64,000 nt of DNA from Pelobates cultripes (GCA_933207985.1 OW240921.1:1646234-1710233); one strand, 5' to 3'; counted from the first letter of the stretch, positions 8,696 through 20,647 are shown. Numbers and translations are program-made. Notes: generated by a model from the letters alone, not told the origin.

Positions 8696-9600
8696 GTTAG
8701 ATGTTGGGAATAAGACGTGTATTGAGTCGTTTTACCTGCTTGCTTTTCTTCCTTGCAGCCTGTCGGCTTTTTCTGTCCCTTCTCTCTGTCTCTGTCCGTC
8801 TCAGCACCCGGCTGGTTGGTTTGTCACAGTTTTGTATCTGCTCATAGAGAGTATACTGTTGCACATGAGTGAGCTAGGTGTGAATGGTGATACCTTTTAC
8901 CAAACACATATAATAAATCTTCACTTCAAATACTTATTGGGATACATGATTTTCACAAGTTATAAAAATCCTGTAAACGTCTATGACAGACTAATGGGTT
9001 TATCTTCTAAAAGGCATCACCGACCAGCCCGGCTACTGCTTTCCTGGACCAAAATATCAACAAACAGCTGCACACAGGAAATAAAGTCGGCTGGCTTTAT
9101 TGGTAACATTGTGTGACATCGAGAGTGACTTGTAAGCCAAGCCAACATGAGGTCAAAGCTCTAACAAGATACCACGATGGCAATATAAGTCATTGTCATA
9201 GATCGTAGCCTCGTATGAGCAGGGCCTTCGTCACCTCTCGTCTCATATATTCTGTGTGTTTATAATTGTACAGCGCTGCAGAACATGTTGGCGCTATATA
9301 AATTCTATTAATAATAATAATGAGTGATTATAAAGATACTCCTTTTCAGTTAATCTAATTGTTCTTATTGGCAATTTTCCATCGGCTTTCAAGAATGACA
9401 TTATAAATGTAAGAACGCAGCCAGGATACAAATTTAATTTGTCTTTTGACAGTTTATAGACGGATACGATAGATTTGCGATTATTCAGGTTATTGATTGA
9501 TCCTCGTCATAGTTTCTAAGTGTGACATCGTGCTTTCCTCATTAAATATTGTTTTCCTTGAACTGTGCAACTTACTTTCATGCCAAGTGTCCACCATTTG
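8696..9600. other. Non-coding sequence, with a short repeat fragment at ~9220-9325
   Basis: No further exon is recognised. AATAAA motifs occur at about 8910 and 9080, but the upstream exon looks internal. At about 9240-9325 a block with GTACAGCGCTGCAGAACATG and a GTTGGCGCTATATAAATT tail ending in (AAT)n resembles a widespread interspersed repeat tail of amphibian genomes. That assignment is from memory and of low confidence. Confidence 0.4.
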
Positions 9601-10659
9601 TCTCTCCCCATGGTGGTATGTCTAACTCAATGGCAGTATGTCTCACCCCATGGCAGTATGTCTCACCCTGTGGCAGTAAGACTCACCCAATGGCAGTAAG
9701 ACTCACCCAATGGCAGTATGTCCCACCCAATGGCAGTATGTCTCACCCAATGGCAGTATGTCTCACCCCATGGCAGTATGTCCCACCCAATGGCAGTATG
9801 TCTCACCCCATGGGAGCATGTCTAACCCAATGGCAGTATGTCTCACCCCATGGGAGTATGTCTAACCCAATGGCAGTATGTCTCACCCCATGGCAGTATG
9901 TCTCTCCCCATGGCAGTATGTCCCACCCAATGGCAGTATGTTTCTCCCCATGGGAGTATGTCTAACCTCATGGCAGTATGTCTCACCCCATGGCAGTATG
10001 TCTCACCCCATGGCAGTATGTCTCACCCCATGGGAGTATGTCTAACCCAATGGCAGTATGTCTCACCCCATGGCAGTATGTCTCTCCCAATGGCAGTATG
10101 TCCCACCCAATGACAGTATGTCTCACCCTATCGCAGTATGTCTCACCCCATGGGAGTATGTCTAACCCAATGGCAGTATGTCTCACCCCATGGCAGTATG
10201 TCTCTCCCCATGGCAGTATGTCCCACCCAATGGCAGTATGTCTCACCCCATGGGAGTATGTCTAACCCAATGGCAGTATGTCTCACCCCATGGCAGTATG
10301 TCTCACCCTGTGGCAGTATGTCTCAACTAATGGCAGTATGTCCCACCCAATGGCAGTATGTCCCACCCAATGGCAATGTCTCACCCCATGGCAGTATGTC
10401 CCACCCAATGGCAGTATGTCTCACCCCATGGGAGTATGTCTCACCCCATGGGAGTATGTCTAACCCAATGGCAGTATGTCTAACCCAATGGCAGTATGTC
10501 TCACCCCATGGCAGTATGTCTCTCCCCGTGGCAGTATGTCTCACCCCGTGGCAGTGTATCTCACCCCGTGGCGGTATGTCCCACCCCGTGGCAGTATGTC
10601 TCATCCAATGGCAGTATGTCTCACCCTGTGGCAGTATGTTTCACCCCATGGCAGTATGC
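9601..10659. repeat. Minisatellite with a 20-bp unit, ~53 copies
   Basis: The unit is TCTCACCCCATGGCAGTATG with variants CCCACCCAA, TCTAACCCAA and GGGAGTATG. Phase is kept for about 780 bases, so three units fill each 60 bases; small deletions near 10376 shift it. Because 60 bp equals 20 codons, the array is open in several frames and gives period-20 peptides on both strands. I read it as non-coding. It follows the VWC exon by about 0.9 kb. Confidence 0.95.
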
Positions 10660-13157
10660 CTCTCAGCTTACAATTCACACATTAATACAGAAGCTGCTCT
10701 CGATGTGTCTGACATTTCCATATAACCACATGTTTAGTGTTAAACCTATAGGTTAAAGGAAACATGACGTCCTGCTTGACCAAGTCTGCACCTTTTTCTT
10801 ACAATGTTTGATAAACTTGTATGTATGTTATGGTTTGCGAGACAGTTTTTGAAGGAACGGCAATTTATTTAAAACAACGTTCCATAGGTTTCGTACAAGA
10901 CATTGAAAGCATTATTTGGATTGCAGCTATGATAACCAAATACAGTACATTTTTGGCACAATTGCAGTTGCAGTAAAAGTGATTTTGCTCATATTTAAAA
11001 TGCACTTTTTAAATATAAGTTTTCCACTCAGAGGAACAAATTGTAAAAACGACAGACTTTCTTTAAGTTATGCCTTCTGTTAAAGAATAACATCTACTGC
11101 TGTAAAAGTAAGATTTTTTTTTAATATTTAGTTGAAAGAATGTATACCTTGACACATTTATAGAGGGTTCATTTTATTCATTGTGATTGGAGTACCTTTT
11201 CCAATACTAAAAGATTCACTAATTAAAATATGGGGGATACTAGGTCTGAATTTTGTAATGTTTCATCATGATAAATATCCTTAATACCCTTATTACAATA
11301 TCCTTATTACAGTTATTTACCCATTTCTTTATGAGAAACAAAATGCTTGGAGGTTAGATTACTCAAGGATGTAGAATCCAATTCTACCACCAATTTGGAT
11401 TGTAGGGTCTCCATGCCCTTAAAGACCCCAAAATTGCAGGTTTTAGACATTATCACATTCTGTTCAAATAAAAATGTTTATAATCCGAGACTGTGGTGGT
11501 CTCTAATGACTGACTGAAGACCACTTTGGCCTGCAAGCACGTGGGGTGTCTTGGTTCATGTAAGAGGTTTGAAGATACCCAGTTGTGCCTTCAAGGTCAC
11601 TGGTTGCTGGTTAAGGTCACAATAGGTCTCTGATTATATGGGCAAATTTAGCCACATTTAAGTTAGTGAATCATTACTACCTTACACTTAATAAGTTTAA
11701 AACTTTATTTGATTATTACATATGGTTCCGGCTTGTAGAAATGAATATAGATTTGTGATTTGTGATTGTTGCAGAAGATGGAATAAGCAAATCTACTCCA
11801 ATTGTTAATACATTTTATCACTATTATGTATTTCAACTGGTCTGTATTCCCAGATAACCTACATGTTTGAAGACCTAAAGCTCCTCTGCCTGGGTCGCAC
11901 CATACAATGCGTTTGAAGACCTAAAGCTCCTCTGCGTGTGTCGCACCATAAAATGCACAGAGATAAAAGAGTTGTATCACAAAGACCCATTTTTGGTGTT
12001 GCTTGCACCAGTTTCATCTAATACGCCATTATCTGCTGATATCAAGAGAATCGGTTCCACATAACGATTTATCTGATAAATGTGCCCTGGTTAGTCTATT
12101 CTGGGATTGGTGTTAAGGTGTCCCTTTACACAGACCTCCCTCCCAGTCCTTATAGAAGTTGATGGAGAGGAGAGCTGGGGTATGATGTCTACATGAAGAT
12201 CACACTATATAGCTCACCTCCCTCCTCCTTATATCAGCATATTTACTAATAGTACTTGTAAGTAACAACTTAAGTGGTAGGTAGTCTGATAAGGTGCAGT
12301 GGATGAGATGAGATAGAATGTTTTGATGTTTTTGAACTCACAATAAAAGCTCTATAGTTAGGTTACATTGGTTTTAAAGGGATACAAGATCTGATCTTTT
12401 AAATATAAATACCACCTGCAATGACCAGGTTTAAAATAAAAACGTTTGTATACACGTCAGAGCTACCATGGTTATTAGGGGTCACATGTCCAGGAACATT
12501 CCTATCAGCCACATAAGCAATATATATTTCTAATGTTTCTAGCAATATGTATTTAAATAATTCATATCATCCAAACAGCACACATTTAAAATCAGGTTAA
12601 TGAAGATAGATAACCAGACTGCAAAGTGACTCCAGAGAAGAAAGTAGGTGAACAGGGACAGGTGAAATCCATGGGGTTAGTTGTCATGTTTGGAATCACT
12701 CAGACAGGTGTCTCCCTAAGATGCTCATTGGGCGATAGAATCAACTCTCCCATAGGGTGCAGAGTGTGTGGTATTTTAACTGCTATACTGTATGTCACAG
12801 AGGATCCATCACCGATGAGCCCTTTCTGAATGCTCTCACCAGGTGTGGTGAGGACTACTGGACTTCCCTTTAAAGTGCCCTTGTTGCCTCTACAGTATTG
12901 TAAGGTGTGAAAGATTTATTTGGAGATATGTTAACACCTCTTTCTGCTTTACCATTTTTATAATATTTCACTGATCACATGTTGACTTACCTGTCCATGA
13001 CAGTTACCTGTCTTAGTATGCAGACTGGCAGAGATATTTACCCAGAAAATCTATTCTATCTGTCTAAAGAGACACTTTACAGCTGGTTAAAACACTAGTA
13101 TACCAGTATATGGGAAACAAACAAAGGACCCATCTATGTCTATTATTTCATAATGGG
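10660..13157. other. About 2.5 kb without recognised gene or mobile element
   Basis: AT-rich, unique-looking sequence. I looked for a VWD-type exon (a GDPHYxTFDG-like block) that would continue the tectorin-like gene and did not find one. A short frame at 12626-12829 has no recognisable domain. The only local structure is a 46-bp tandem duplication near 11865. Confidence 0.5.
11865..11956. repeat. 46-bp tandem duplication
   Basis: Two adjacent copies begin GTTTGAAGACCTAAAGCTCC at 11865 and 11911 and run to CACCATAAAATGC-type ends with few mismatches. Probably a local slippage or unequal-exchange product. Confidence 0.8.
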
Positions 13158-14041
13158 CGGGTAGTGGACCAAGGGTAACCCAACCTGTTACCTCCACTAA
13201 TTTCCTTCCTTCAGCTGGTCAGGAACCATTCTCCCCCCCACCCCCCCAGTAAGTGGACGACACACAGTCCTGGAGATACAACACACTTTTATTGGCCACA
13301 CACATGGGTCACATCCCAAGATCTTCCCCCTTCCAAGTGCTCCCTTTGTCCCCAAAGCCCACCACTTAAACATAGGGTTTTCCACCCCATCTGCTAGGGG
13401 GTCTTCTTCCCAGGAGACTTTGTGCCTGGGAGTCCAGGCATGGTAAAAAAGGGAGAGCCGCAAAACTTGCCAGTGCCCCAAAAGTGTGCACACCAGTTTT
13501 AAGCTCCCTCGATCGACTAGTCTTCGTTCTCAAGGTCCTGGTATGAAACCCAGACAAGGGAAGCATCTTCTTTCGGGGTATGAATGCTCCCCCTGGCTGG
13601 CGTTCATCTATACGAATGGCGGCTACCCAGGGGATCATTCATTAATTACTTCCCTTGTGGTTTCACACCTACATTGCAAGTGCAATTGTTCTGATTAATT
13701 GGTGTGAACATTCCAATGGGGCAGCAGGGAGGTCCTCGTTTGGGAGACAAAAAAGTCAGGAAACAATCCACCAATGCTCCCCCCTCAGCGGCAGCCACCT
13801 AAGGGGGGCACTAATTAATTGTTTCCCTTGCGGTTTCTTGTTTTGACACTTATGTTACGAGGTGTGAACATTCTAACCTAACATTCTAAATGAGGTATCG
13901 GGGTAGTCCCCGTTCGGGAGGTGGATGAATTCCCTTTGGGGAAGCACTCCCGAATGGGGAGCGGGAACAATGAATGAAAATACAGGGGAAAAACATGTAA
14001 AAGAGAAGGGAGATTCACGAACAGGTGGCGGTTCCGCCACA
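13158..14041 (-). repeat. Gmr1-like family LTR, reverse orientation
   Basis: Shares, in order, the GGGTAACCCAACCTGTTACCTC block, the GACGACACACAGTCCTGGAG block, a TTTTATTGGCCACA stretch (AATAAA on the - strand), a GATCGACTAGTCT block, and the AATTACTTCCCTTG/TTTCACACCTA repeats with the LTR at 30937-31984. The right end GGTTCCGCCACA reads TGTGGCGG on the - strand, a proper LTR start. The left end is damaged (TAGTGG instead of TGTAGCGG) and no target duplication was found. Confidence 0.75.
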
Positions 14042-15180
14042 CAACTCCCTCTTAACCACAAGACGGCATACATAGTCGGAAAACCAAAATAGCTGCTTGT
14101 GCCAAGAGCACACATATTCTAAACTCCCTACTGGGATTGTCTCTAAAACAAATTGTTGAGGAGCCAACTCGTAAAGAGGCCATACTAGATTTAGTGTTAA
14201 CAAATGGAGATTTGGTATCAGATATTACTGTAAGTGAAAGTTTAGGATCCAGTGATCATTAGTCAGTGTGGTTTAATATAAGAACAGTGACTGAGTCACA
14301 CCACACAAAAACTAAGTTTTAGACTTTAGAAAAACAGACGTTTCTCAAATTAGAATATGTGTAAAGGAGTCATTATCAGACTGGAACAATTTAAATGGAG
14401 TACTATAGAAATGGGATTATTTATTTGCACTGCTGAAGGCAACAGAAAATTGCATTAGGCTTGTCAGTAAAAACAAAAAAACACAGATGTGGCCAAAATA
14501 GTAAAAAACTAAACTAACTAAAAGTTTAGTAATTACAAAAAAAAAACAGAGTGAGGAAGACAGAATGATCTATAAGATTAGGCAGAAAGAGGCTAAGCCA
14601 GTTATAAGAGCTTCCAAATCACACACAGAAGAGAAAATATCACAGTCAGTAAAAAAAGGGGACAAAATTTTTTTTAGATACATAAATGAGAAAAGGAAAG
14701 TAAAACAAGGATTAGTTAGATTAAAAACAAAAGAAGGAAGGCATGTAGAAGAGGATAAGAGGATGTGAGTTTACAGAGGAAGAGGTTCTATTTCAACTGT
14801 CAAAAGTAAAGACAAATAAGTCAATGGGACCTGATGGAATACACCCAAAGCTATTAAAAGAGCTTAGTGGTGTACTAGCAAAACCATTAACAGATTTATT
14901 TAACCAATCATTGTTAACAGGAGTAGTCCCAGAAGATTGGAAGTTAGCGAATGTTGTGCCCATTTACAAGAAAGGTAATAGGGAGGAGTCGGGCAACTAT
15001 AGGCCAGTAAGCCTTACTTCAGTAGTGGGGAAAGTGATGGAAACCATGTTAAAGGATAGGATTGATGAACATCTAAAAACACATGGATTCCAAGATCAGA
15101 GACAACATGGGTTTACTTCAGGGAGATCATGCCAAACTAATCTTTTTTGATTGGGTAACTAAAATAATAGATCAGGGTGG
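14042..15180 (+). pseudogene. CR1-clade LINE: endonuclease end and first part of RT
   Basis: The first recognisable block is the C-terminal part of the AP endonuclease (EEPTRKEAILDLVLTNGDLV, then a SLGSSDH motif) at about 14155-14265, with stops and frame changes. RT starts at about 14824 with GPDGIHPKLLKELS, then VPEDWKLANVVPIYKKG and NYRPVSLTSV, and breaks off near 15180 shortly after a QHGFTSGRSCQTNL block. These are hallmark CR1 blocks. Composite DNA elements interrupt the LINE at 15181, and it resumes at 16868. CR1 elements copy themselves by target-primed reverse transcription. This copy is 5'-truncated and inactive. Confidence 0.85.
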
Positions 15181-16867
15181 CAGGGGCGTACCTAGAGCAT
15201 TTGGCACCCGGGGCGGATCCTGTGCTTGGCACCCCCCCCCCCACCCAAAAAAAAAAAAAAAAAACCTGTAAAAAATGTTAAAGGTTTTCTTTCTTTTTTT
15301 TTACAATTTGTAAACTTTGCAAAACCACTGTCAGCCCCTCCTACAAAACCCTTGTCTGCCCACACCCCATCTACAAAACCTCTGTCCTGCCCTTCTACAA
15401 ATCCTGCTGTACTGCCCCATCTACAAAACCCGCATAGCCTTCCACAAATCCCCTGCTTATCCCCTTATAAAGAGACTCCTGTCCCAATACAAAACCCCCA
15501 TCCTTCTACAAAATCCCTGCAGCCCCACACACACACACATTTTACAGACAGACAGTCACACACTCCGTTACAGACAGACAGTCACACACTCGGTTACAGG
15601 CAGACAGTCACACACAATCACAGGCAGACAGTCACACATACACATTTCCTCCGTGCTGACCGGTTATCAGCTGTTTGCTTGAGTGAGCTGTACTGGCATA
15701 CGGCACCCTAACTACCATGGGACACTGTGCGGCCACAGCTCACACAGCCCCCTCCAGCCAGGGCTGGTACAAGGATTTTTGCCGCCCAAGGCAAAAGTAA
15801 AGTTTGCCGCCCCCCATGTGACATCACAATGCCCCAGCCATATGATTTGCCATGTTAACCAACGCCAGTGCTGCAGTGCCGCCGTGTTTACATTAAAAGG
15901 CCTGCAGGGACAGGCTATAGACACCAGAACCACTACATTAAGCTGAAGTGGTTCTGGGGACTATAGTGTTTCTTTTATGTGAGGTAAATTAGAGCTTAGT
16001 GCCACGAATAATATACTAGATTGCCTACTTACAACCAGATGAGGATGATGATGGGCTCTAGCTGCAGTCTGGCTCCACTGGTCTGGTGCAGAACAGGCTC
16101 TGGGCGGTTTGTAACCTGGTCTAAAAATCCAATGTTCTGGGAGAGCCTTGGGGAGGCTTGGCTTTGTTTTTGGGGTCCTTTTGGCTCAGGTCTGGGTCCC
16201 AGGGGTCCACCTTCGTATTTCCACCAATGGGTTTGTTCTGGGGGTGGAGTGTGTAGGGGATGTCCTGATATGTGTGTAAGGAATGCAGTGTGTGAAATTG
16301 TGATTGTATGTGTAAGGGCTGCAAGGTGTGTTTCTGTGTATGTATGGGATGCATTGAATGTGTGTAAGGGGTGCATTGAGTGTGTGTGTAATGAATGCAT
16401 TGTGTGTTTCTGTGTGTGTAAGGGATGCATTGTGTGTAACGGTTGCATTGCTTGTGTATGTGTGTCTGTGTGTGTAATGCATTGTGTGTTTTTCTGTGTG
16501 CAGGGGGTGCATTGTGTGTATGTGATGAATGTCAATCTCTCCTCCCGCTCCAATTTCCTTCTCCTCCTCCCAATTTCTCTTTCTCACCCCCCCCTCCTAA
16601 TTTCTCNNNNNNNNNNNNNNNNNNNNNNNNNNNNNNNNNNNNNNNNNNNNNNNNNNNNNNNNNNNNNNNNNNNNNNNNNNNNNNNNNNNNNNNNNNNNNN
16701 NNNNNNGGACCGGAGTGCAGCTCGGCCACGCTACAGGGGAGAAGCTGCAGCCGCCTGACCGCTCTTCACAGAGCGCTCAGGTGGCTGCAGTATTTAAAGG
16801 GCCGGCCCCAGGTGCCGAAGGCCCACCGGGAAATTTCCCGGTATCCCGGTGGGCCAGTCCGGCCCTG
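15181..16867. mobile_element. Composite of non-autonomous DNA elements inserted in the CR1 LINE
   Basis: The left edge is CAGGGGCGTACCTAGAGC, a hAT-like terminus, followed by a GCACCCGGGGCGGATCC block related to the window start, poly-C/poly-A, and simple repeats (CTACAAAACCC at 15340-15500, CAGACAGTCACACAC at 15545-15640). At 15759 a second terminus, CAGGGCTGGTACAAGG, begins. The right edge is GGCCAGTCCGGCCCTG, the reverse complement of a CAGGGCCGGACTGG end. The edges do not match each other and I found no common 8-bp duplication, so at least two elements are joined, with the assembly gap inside. TG-rich sequence precedes the gap (16260-16530). Confidence 0.6.
16607..16706. other. Assembly gap (100 N)
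   Basis: Exactly 100 N, the usual placeholder for a gap of unknown size. Peptides read across it are artificial. The true distance between the two CR1 halves is therefore not known. Confidence 0.99.
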
Positions 16868-17873
16868 GCTGAGTGACAGGCAACAGAGGGTTGTAGTCAA
16901 TGGAATATATTCGAAGCTTGGACTTGTCACCAGTGGGGTACCTCAGGGATCTGTACTTGGATCCATTCTCTTTAATATTTTTATTAGTAATATTGCAGAA
17001 GGTCTTGATGGTAAGGTATGTCTTTTTGCTGATGATACTAAGATATGTAACAGGGTTGATGTTCCAGGAGGGATAAGCCAAATGGCAAATGATTTAGGTA
17101 AACTAGAAAAATGGTCAGCATTGTGGATGTAACAACCCAAGGGCAGAGTACAGAATATTTGATAGAGTCCTAACCTCAACATCTGAGGAAAGAGATTTAG
17201 GGGTAATTATTTCTGATGACTTAAAGGCAGGCAGACAATGTAATAGAGCAGCAGGAAATGCTAGCAGAATGCTTGGTAGTATAGGGAAAGGTATTAGCAG
17301 TAGAAAGAGGGAAGTGCTCATGCCATCGTACAGAACACTGGTGAGACCTCACTTGGAGTATTGTACGCAGTACTGGAGACCGTATCTCCAGAAGGATATT
17401 GATAGTTTAGAGAGATTTCAGAGAAGGGCTACTAAACTGGTTCATGGATTGCAGGATAAAACTTGCAAGGAAAGATTAAAGGAACTTAACATGTATAGCT
17501 TGGAGGAAAGACAAGACAGGGGGGGATATGATAGAAACATTTAAATACATAAAGGGAATCAACACAGTAAAGGAGGAGACTATATTTAAAATAAGAAAAA
17601 CTATCACAACAAGAGGACATAGTTTTAAATTAGAGGGGCAAAGGTTTAAAAATAATATCAGGAAGTATTACTTTACTGAGAGGGTAGTGGATGCATGGAA
17701 TAGCCTTCCAGCTGAAGGTTAACACAGTAAAGGAGTCTAAGCATGTGTGGGATAGACATAAGGCTATCCTAACTATTAGATAAGGCAAGGTACTATTGAG
17801 AAATTTTGAAAATTGAGCAGACTAGATGGGCCGAATGGTTCTTACCTGTCGTCACATTCTATGTTTCTATCCC
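16868..17873 (+). pseudogene. CR1-clade LINE: RT palm, C-terminal part and 3' tail
   Basis: Picks up the CR1 protein again at WLSDRQQRVVVNG, followed by TSGVPQGSVLGSILFNIFI, the active-site FADDTK block (about 17025), an RPHLEYCTQYW block, QRRATKLVHG and the FTERVVDAWNSLP end. The frame changes several times. The 3' tail (GACTAGATGGGCCGAATGGT ... TCACATTCTATGTTTCTAT) is the conserved end of this LINE family in amphibians. About 55-75 codons that should link it to the part ending at 15180 are missing, hidden in the gap or deleted. Together the two parts show one insertion, later split. Confidence 0.85.
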
Positions 17874-18207
17874 AATGGATCGACTTGGGGACGTTCGGGG
17901 AAGTACTCATGGATAACTTTTTCTTGTTCGTCTGTCCTGACAACCTATTGGCATTTGTGTTTTGCTTACCAGGTCTGTAATGAATGGTGAAGTCCTATGG
18001 TTGTAGGGCTAGGCTCCACCATAACAGCCTGGCATTGTCTCCAGAGACCTGGTTAAGCCACACCAACGGGTTGTGATCCATGAGTAAGGTGAATTGCTGT
18101 CCATAAAGGTAGGGCTGTCGCAGTGGTACCTTCCTCGACTCGACTCCACTTGCAGGGTCTCTGTGTGAAATTCGGAAAGGGAAACATCTCCTTTTGGGAT
18201 GCGAATG
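17874..18207 (-). pseudogene. Gypsy RNase H fragment joined to LTR sequence
   Basis: On the - strand, positions 18130 to 17990 encode the C-terminal RNase H block (PYLYGQQFTLLMDHNPLVW and a GDNARLL block), closely like that at 3600-3700. From about 18135 to 18207 the text changes to LTR sequence (GACCCTGCAAGTG to AAACATCTCCTTTTGGGATG, like 13550-13590). The Penelope element interrupts this LTR at 18208-18221 and the LTR continues at 21582. The direct RNase H-to-LTR junction indicates deletion or recombination between copies. A frame of 97 codons remains, which is not functional. Confidence 0.7.
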
Positions 18208-18221
18208 CTCCCACTGTACGG

Positions 18222-18592
18222 CTATACAAATACATAAAGTGGATACAAAGTACAAGGTTCTAATATAATAGAGGTACTGAATGAACAATTGTCATTATAA
18301 TGACACAAAAAATAAAACCATGCTAACAATGATCCATATCTATAGAATGTCGGGGAAACAAAGACTCACACTTAGTCTTTTTCTGCGATCTAAGTCAAAA
18401 TAAGGAGGTCCTGTTCAAAAGTTTTCAGGATCCTTCTTCTATTATTGTGTGCAAAAACCGAAAGGTTTTGCAGTAAAGTAGCTAGACAATTGGTCAATAG
18501 GTATAGATATATATATGGTGTGTAGAATCCCTAAAATGACATTCTAGCTACATATAGCAATAATTATGATCGGTTACCCATGCTTGGTTTCA
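18222..18592 (-). repeat. Left inverted terminal repeat of the Penelope element
   Basis: Reverse complement of 21043-21409 with few mismatches (CTATACAAATACATAAAGTG against CACTTTATGTATATGTATAG; GATCGGTTACCCATGCTTGG against CCAAGCATGGGTAACCGATC). It overlaps the first codons of the truncated reading frame, so the fusion point is at about 18580-18592. Confidence 0.9.
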
Positions 18593-19635
18593 TAGACATG
18601 GTCAATGAACTTAATGAGAATCAGATTGGATTAAAACTTACGTATGTGATTCATGAAACACAATTAGAATTCTTAGATCTCAGAATTCAATTAAATATGG
18701 ATGGAACTGTCGATACAGAACTATTTAAGAAAAGTACTGCCTCAAACAGCCTTTTACATTGGCGAAGTTTCCATCCATATTGCCTCAAGGCAGGTATACC
18801 ATACGGCCAATACCTGAGAGCTAGAAGGAACTGCTCCAATGATGAGTCCTTCCGTGCCGAAGCAAATAGATTAAGAATCCGATTCAAAAACAAAGGTTAT
18901 CCTAATAGAATCCTTAAGAAAGGGTATCAGAAAGCTATGGCCCAAGAAAGAAGTACAAGTCTTCGTTCTACCAGACCAACTTCCACCAACCAGCTGATTA
19001 GATGCATTGGCACCTTTGATAAACAATGGCAACCAATTAAGGAAATATTTACTCAGCACTTGCCAATTTTGCAGTACGATACTGACCTAGATCCAAAATC
19101 GGTTGCCTACTCAAACATCACGGCACGTAGGTCCAAAAACCTCCGTGACTTTTTGGTACATAGCCACTTGGAAAGAAAACTACCTTCAAAAAATTGGCTA
19201 ACTGCACCAATGGGAATCCACAAATGTGGACACTGTAAGGCCTGCCCATTTGTCAAACCTTCAAAAACCGTTAAATATCAGAAAACTCAGAAAGAATTTC
19301 GAGTAAATCATTTCATCAATATTATAACATGCCAGTGTGGGATGCAATATATTGGCAAGACCTATCAGGAATTTAGGAGACGCATCCTACAACATATCAA
19401 TTCAGTCAAAAATCTAAATGTAAGTACCCCCGTCGCTAACCATGTTCGAAATTTTCATGATGGCAATCCAAATAATCTATCTTTCCAAGCCCTAGAAAGA
19501 GTCACTTTGAACTCCAGAAAAGGCAACTTCAACCTGATTTTACTACAGAAAGAGTCAAGATGGATATATGAGTTACAAACCTTAACATCAGGGGGCCTCA
19601 ATGAGGAATTTAACTTTACCCCCTTCATCCACTAA
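18580..19635 (+). CDS. Penelope polyprotein, 5'-truncated: RT end plus GIY-YIG endonuclease
   Basis: A 351-codon uninterrupted frame. Residues 1-60 match the end of the RT palm, with the FLDLRI motif at 31-36; the catalytic fingers/palm region before it is gone. The RT thumb and linker follow (RARRNCS at 81-87). A Cys-rich spot (C216, C219, C222) and HFINIITCQCGMQYIGKT (244-261) open the GIY-YIG nuclease, with R266, H272 and E325 as likely active-site partners. The nuclease would nick the target for priming. The ATG used here is created or exposed by the truncation and is probably not the original start. The endonuclease part looks intact, but the RT is not, so the copy could not move by itself. 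Confidence 0.85.
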   Translation: MLGFIDMVNELNENQIGLKLTYVIHETQLEFLDLRIQLNMDGTVDTELFKKSTASNSLLHWRSFHPYCLKAGIPYGQYLRARRNCSNDESFRAEANRLRIRFKNKGYPNRILKKGYQKAMAQERSTSLRSTRPTSTNQLIRCIGTFDKQWQPIKEIFTQHLPILQYDTDLDPKSVAYSNITARRSKNLRDFLVHSHLERKLPSKNWLTAPMGIHKCGHCKACPFVKPSKTVKYQKTQKEFRVNHFINIITCQCGMQYIGKTYQEFRRRILQHINSVKNLNVSTPVANHVRNFHDGNPNNLSFQALERVTLNSRKGNFNLILLQKESRWIYELQTLTSGGLNEEFNFTPFIH

Positions 19636-20640
19636 AAAGTTAAAATTCAGGACACCAAACAATACTTATTAAAACTGTATTAGAATCTTATGTCATTCGA
19701 GGCTAGAAATATGGGTTGAATATGGTGACGTTCTTCCTATTATTTTGTGCATAACACATTTGACATTCGCACATGTATAGGGACTACAGTACTTACCAGT
19801 TTATTACACTACGCTCTAAAATATAATGACAACATATACACCTGTTGTATAAGCCAAATTACGGGTACTCCCCTATACGTGCGGGCATTGTCTTGTTTCC
19901 TATATTTATTTACGGACAATACTCAGCCCCAGGGTAGAAGACTGGTTTATCATAATCTGCACCCCCTATAACAAGGTTTTTGCGCATTTTATCCTCGACA
20001 TAACTTGTAAAACTTCTGCATTTAATCAGGGACAACTTCTTGTCTTCTGTTATGAGATTGTTTTATCACAGTATGCACATCCGTAATAGTGTCAAAACGT
20101 TTGGTATCCTCAGGCAAACTTTTCAAAACCCTGTATAAGTAATCATCTGGAGACCACCAACAACTATTAACTAAAGTAAATGTTTTTATAACATATACTC
20201 AATTTGAGATATTAAGCCAAAAGATCCCTGGTAAACCTTGATTGGCATGATATTTACTTTGACCGCAGTCATGGGCTGAACCTAAAAAACGATAACCGGT
20301 CGGAACAATTTCACTGCGATCTTTTATTTGCATTTATATTCTCTCACTATCGTTAGAGCAAATACCTCTTGACTCTCACCGACTATTATATATATATTTT
20401 TTATTGTTTAGTAAAACTCCCATAACTATTTACACTATCACCTTATAATAAAACCTTAAGGAGTTTTTCTACAGTTTCATTTTTCACTGTTCTGTAACAA
20501 AGCTATAAAGGGGTTAAACTCGGGAAACCAAGTTATGTCACACCCCAGCCCCATCCTGATTGGCTAAAAAATGAATGACCATTTTCAAATTAAACCAATA
20601 AGAACTGTCCACTTACCTTTATAACATCGGTTATTTCCCG
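19636..20640. other. 3' non-coding region of the Penelope element
   Basis: AT-rich, with only a short unrecognised frame (19747-19971). It lies between the polyprotein stop and the hammerhead motif and belongs to the Penelope element by position within its target duplication. Confidence 0.6.
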
Positions 20641-20647
20641 CACATCG

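Noticed and set aside
9078..9090. AATAAA as the poly(A) signal ending the tectorin-like gene
   Set aside because: The preceding VWC exon behaves as an internal symmetrical exon, so a gene end here is not supported, though it cannot be excluded.
8646..9116. A 156-codon frame overlapping the VWC exon
   Set aside because: It is in a different frame from the cysteine-patterned VWC reading and has no recognisable domain.
9549..10756. Several long frames with a 20-residue repeat as a structural protein
   Set aside because: The 20-bp tandem unit is open in many frames and on both strands. No splice or start context or non-repeat domain supports a protein.
12626..12829. Possible small exon or gene
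   Set aside because: No domain, no convincing splice sites, and low-complexity neighbours.
16443..17132. A 229-codon frame crossing the N gap
   Set aside because: It is artificial: it joins TG-repeat reading, N bases and CR1 sequence.
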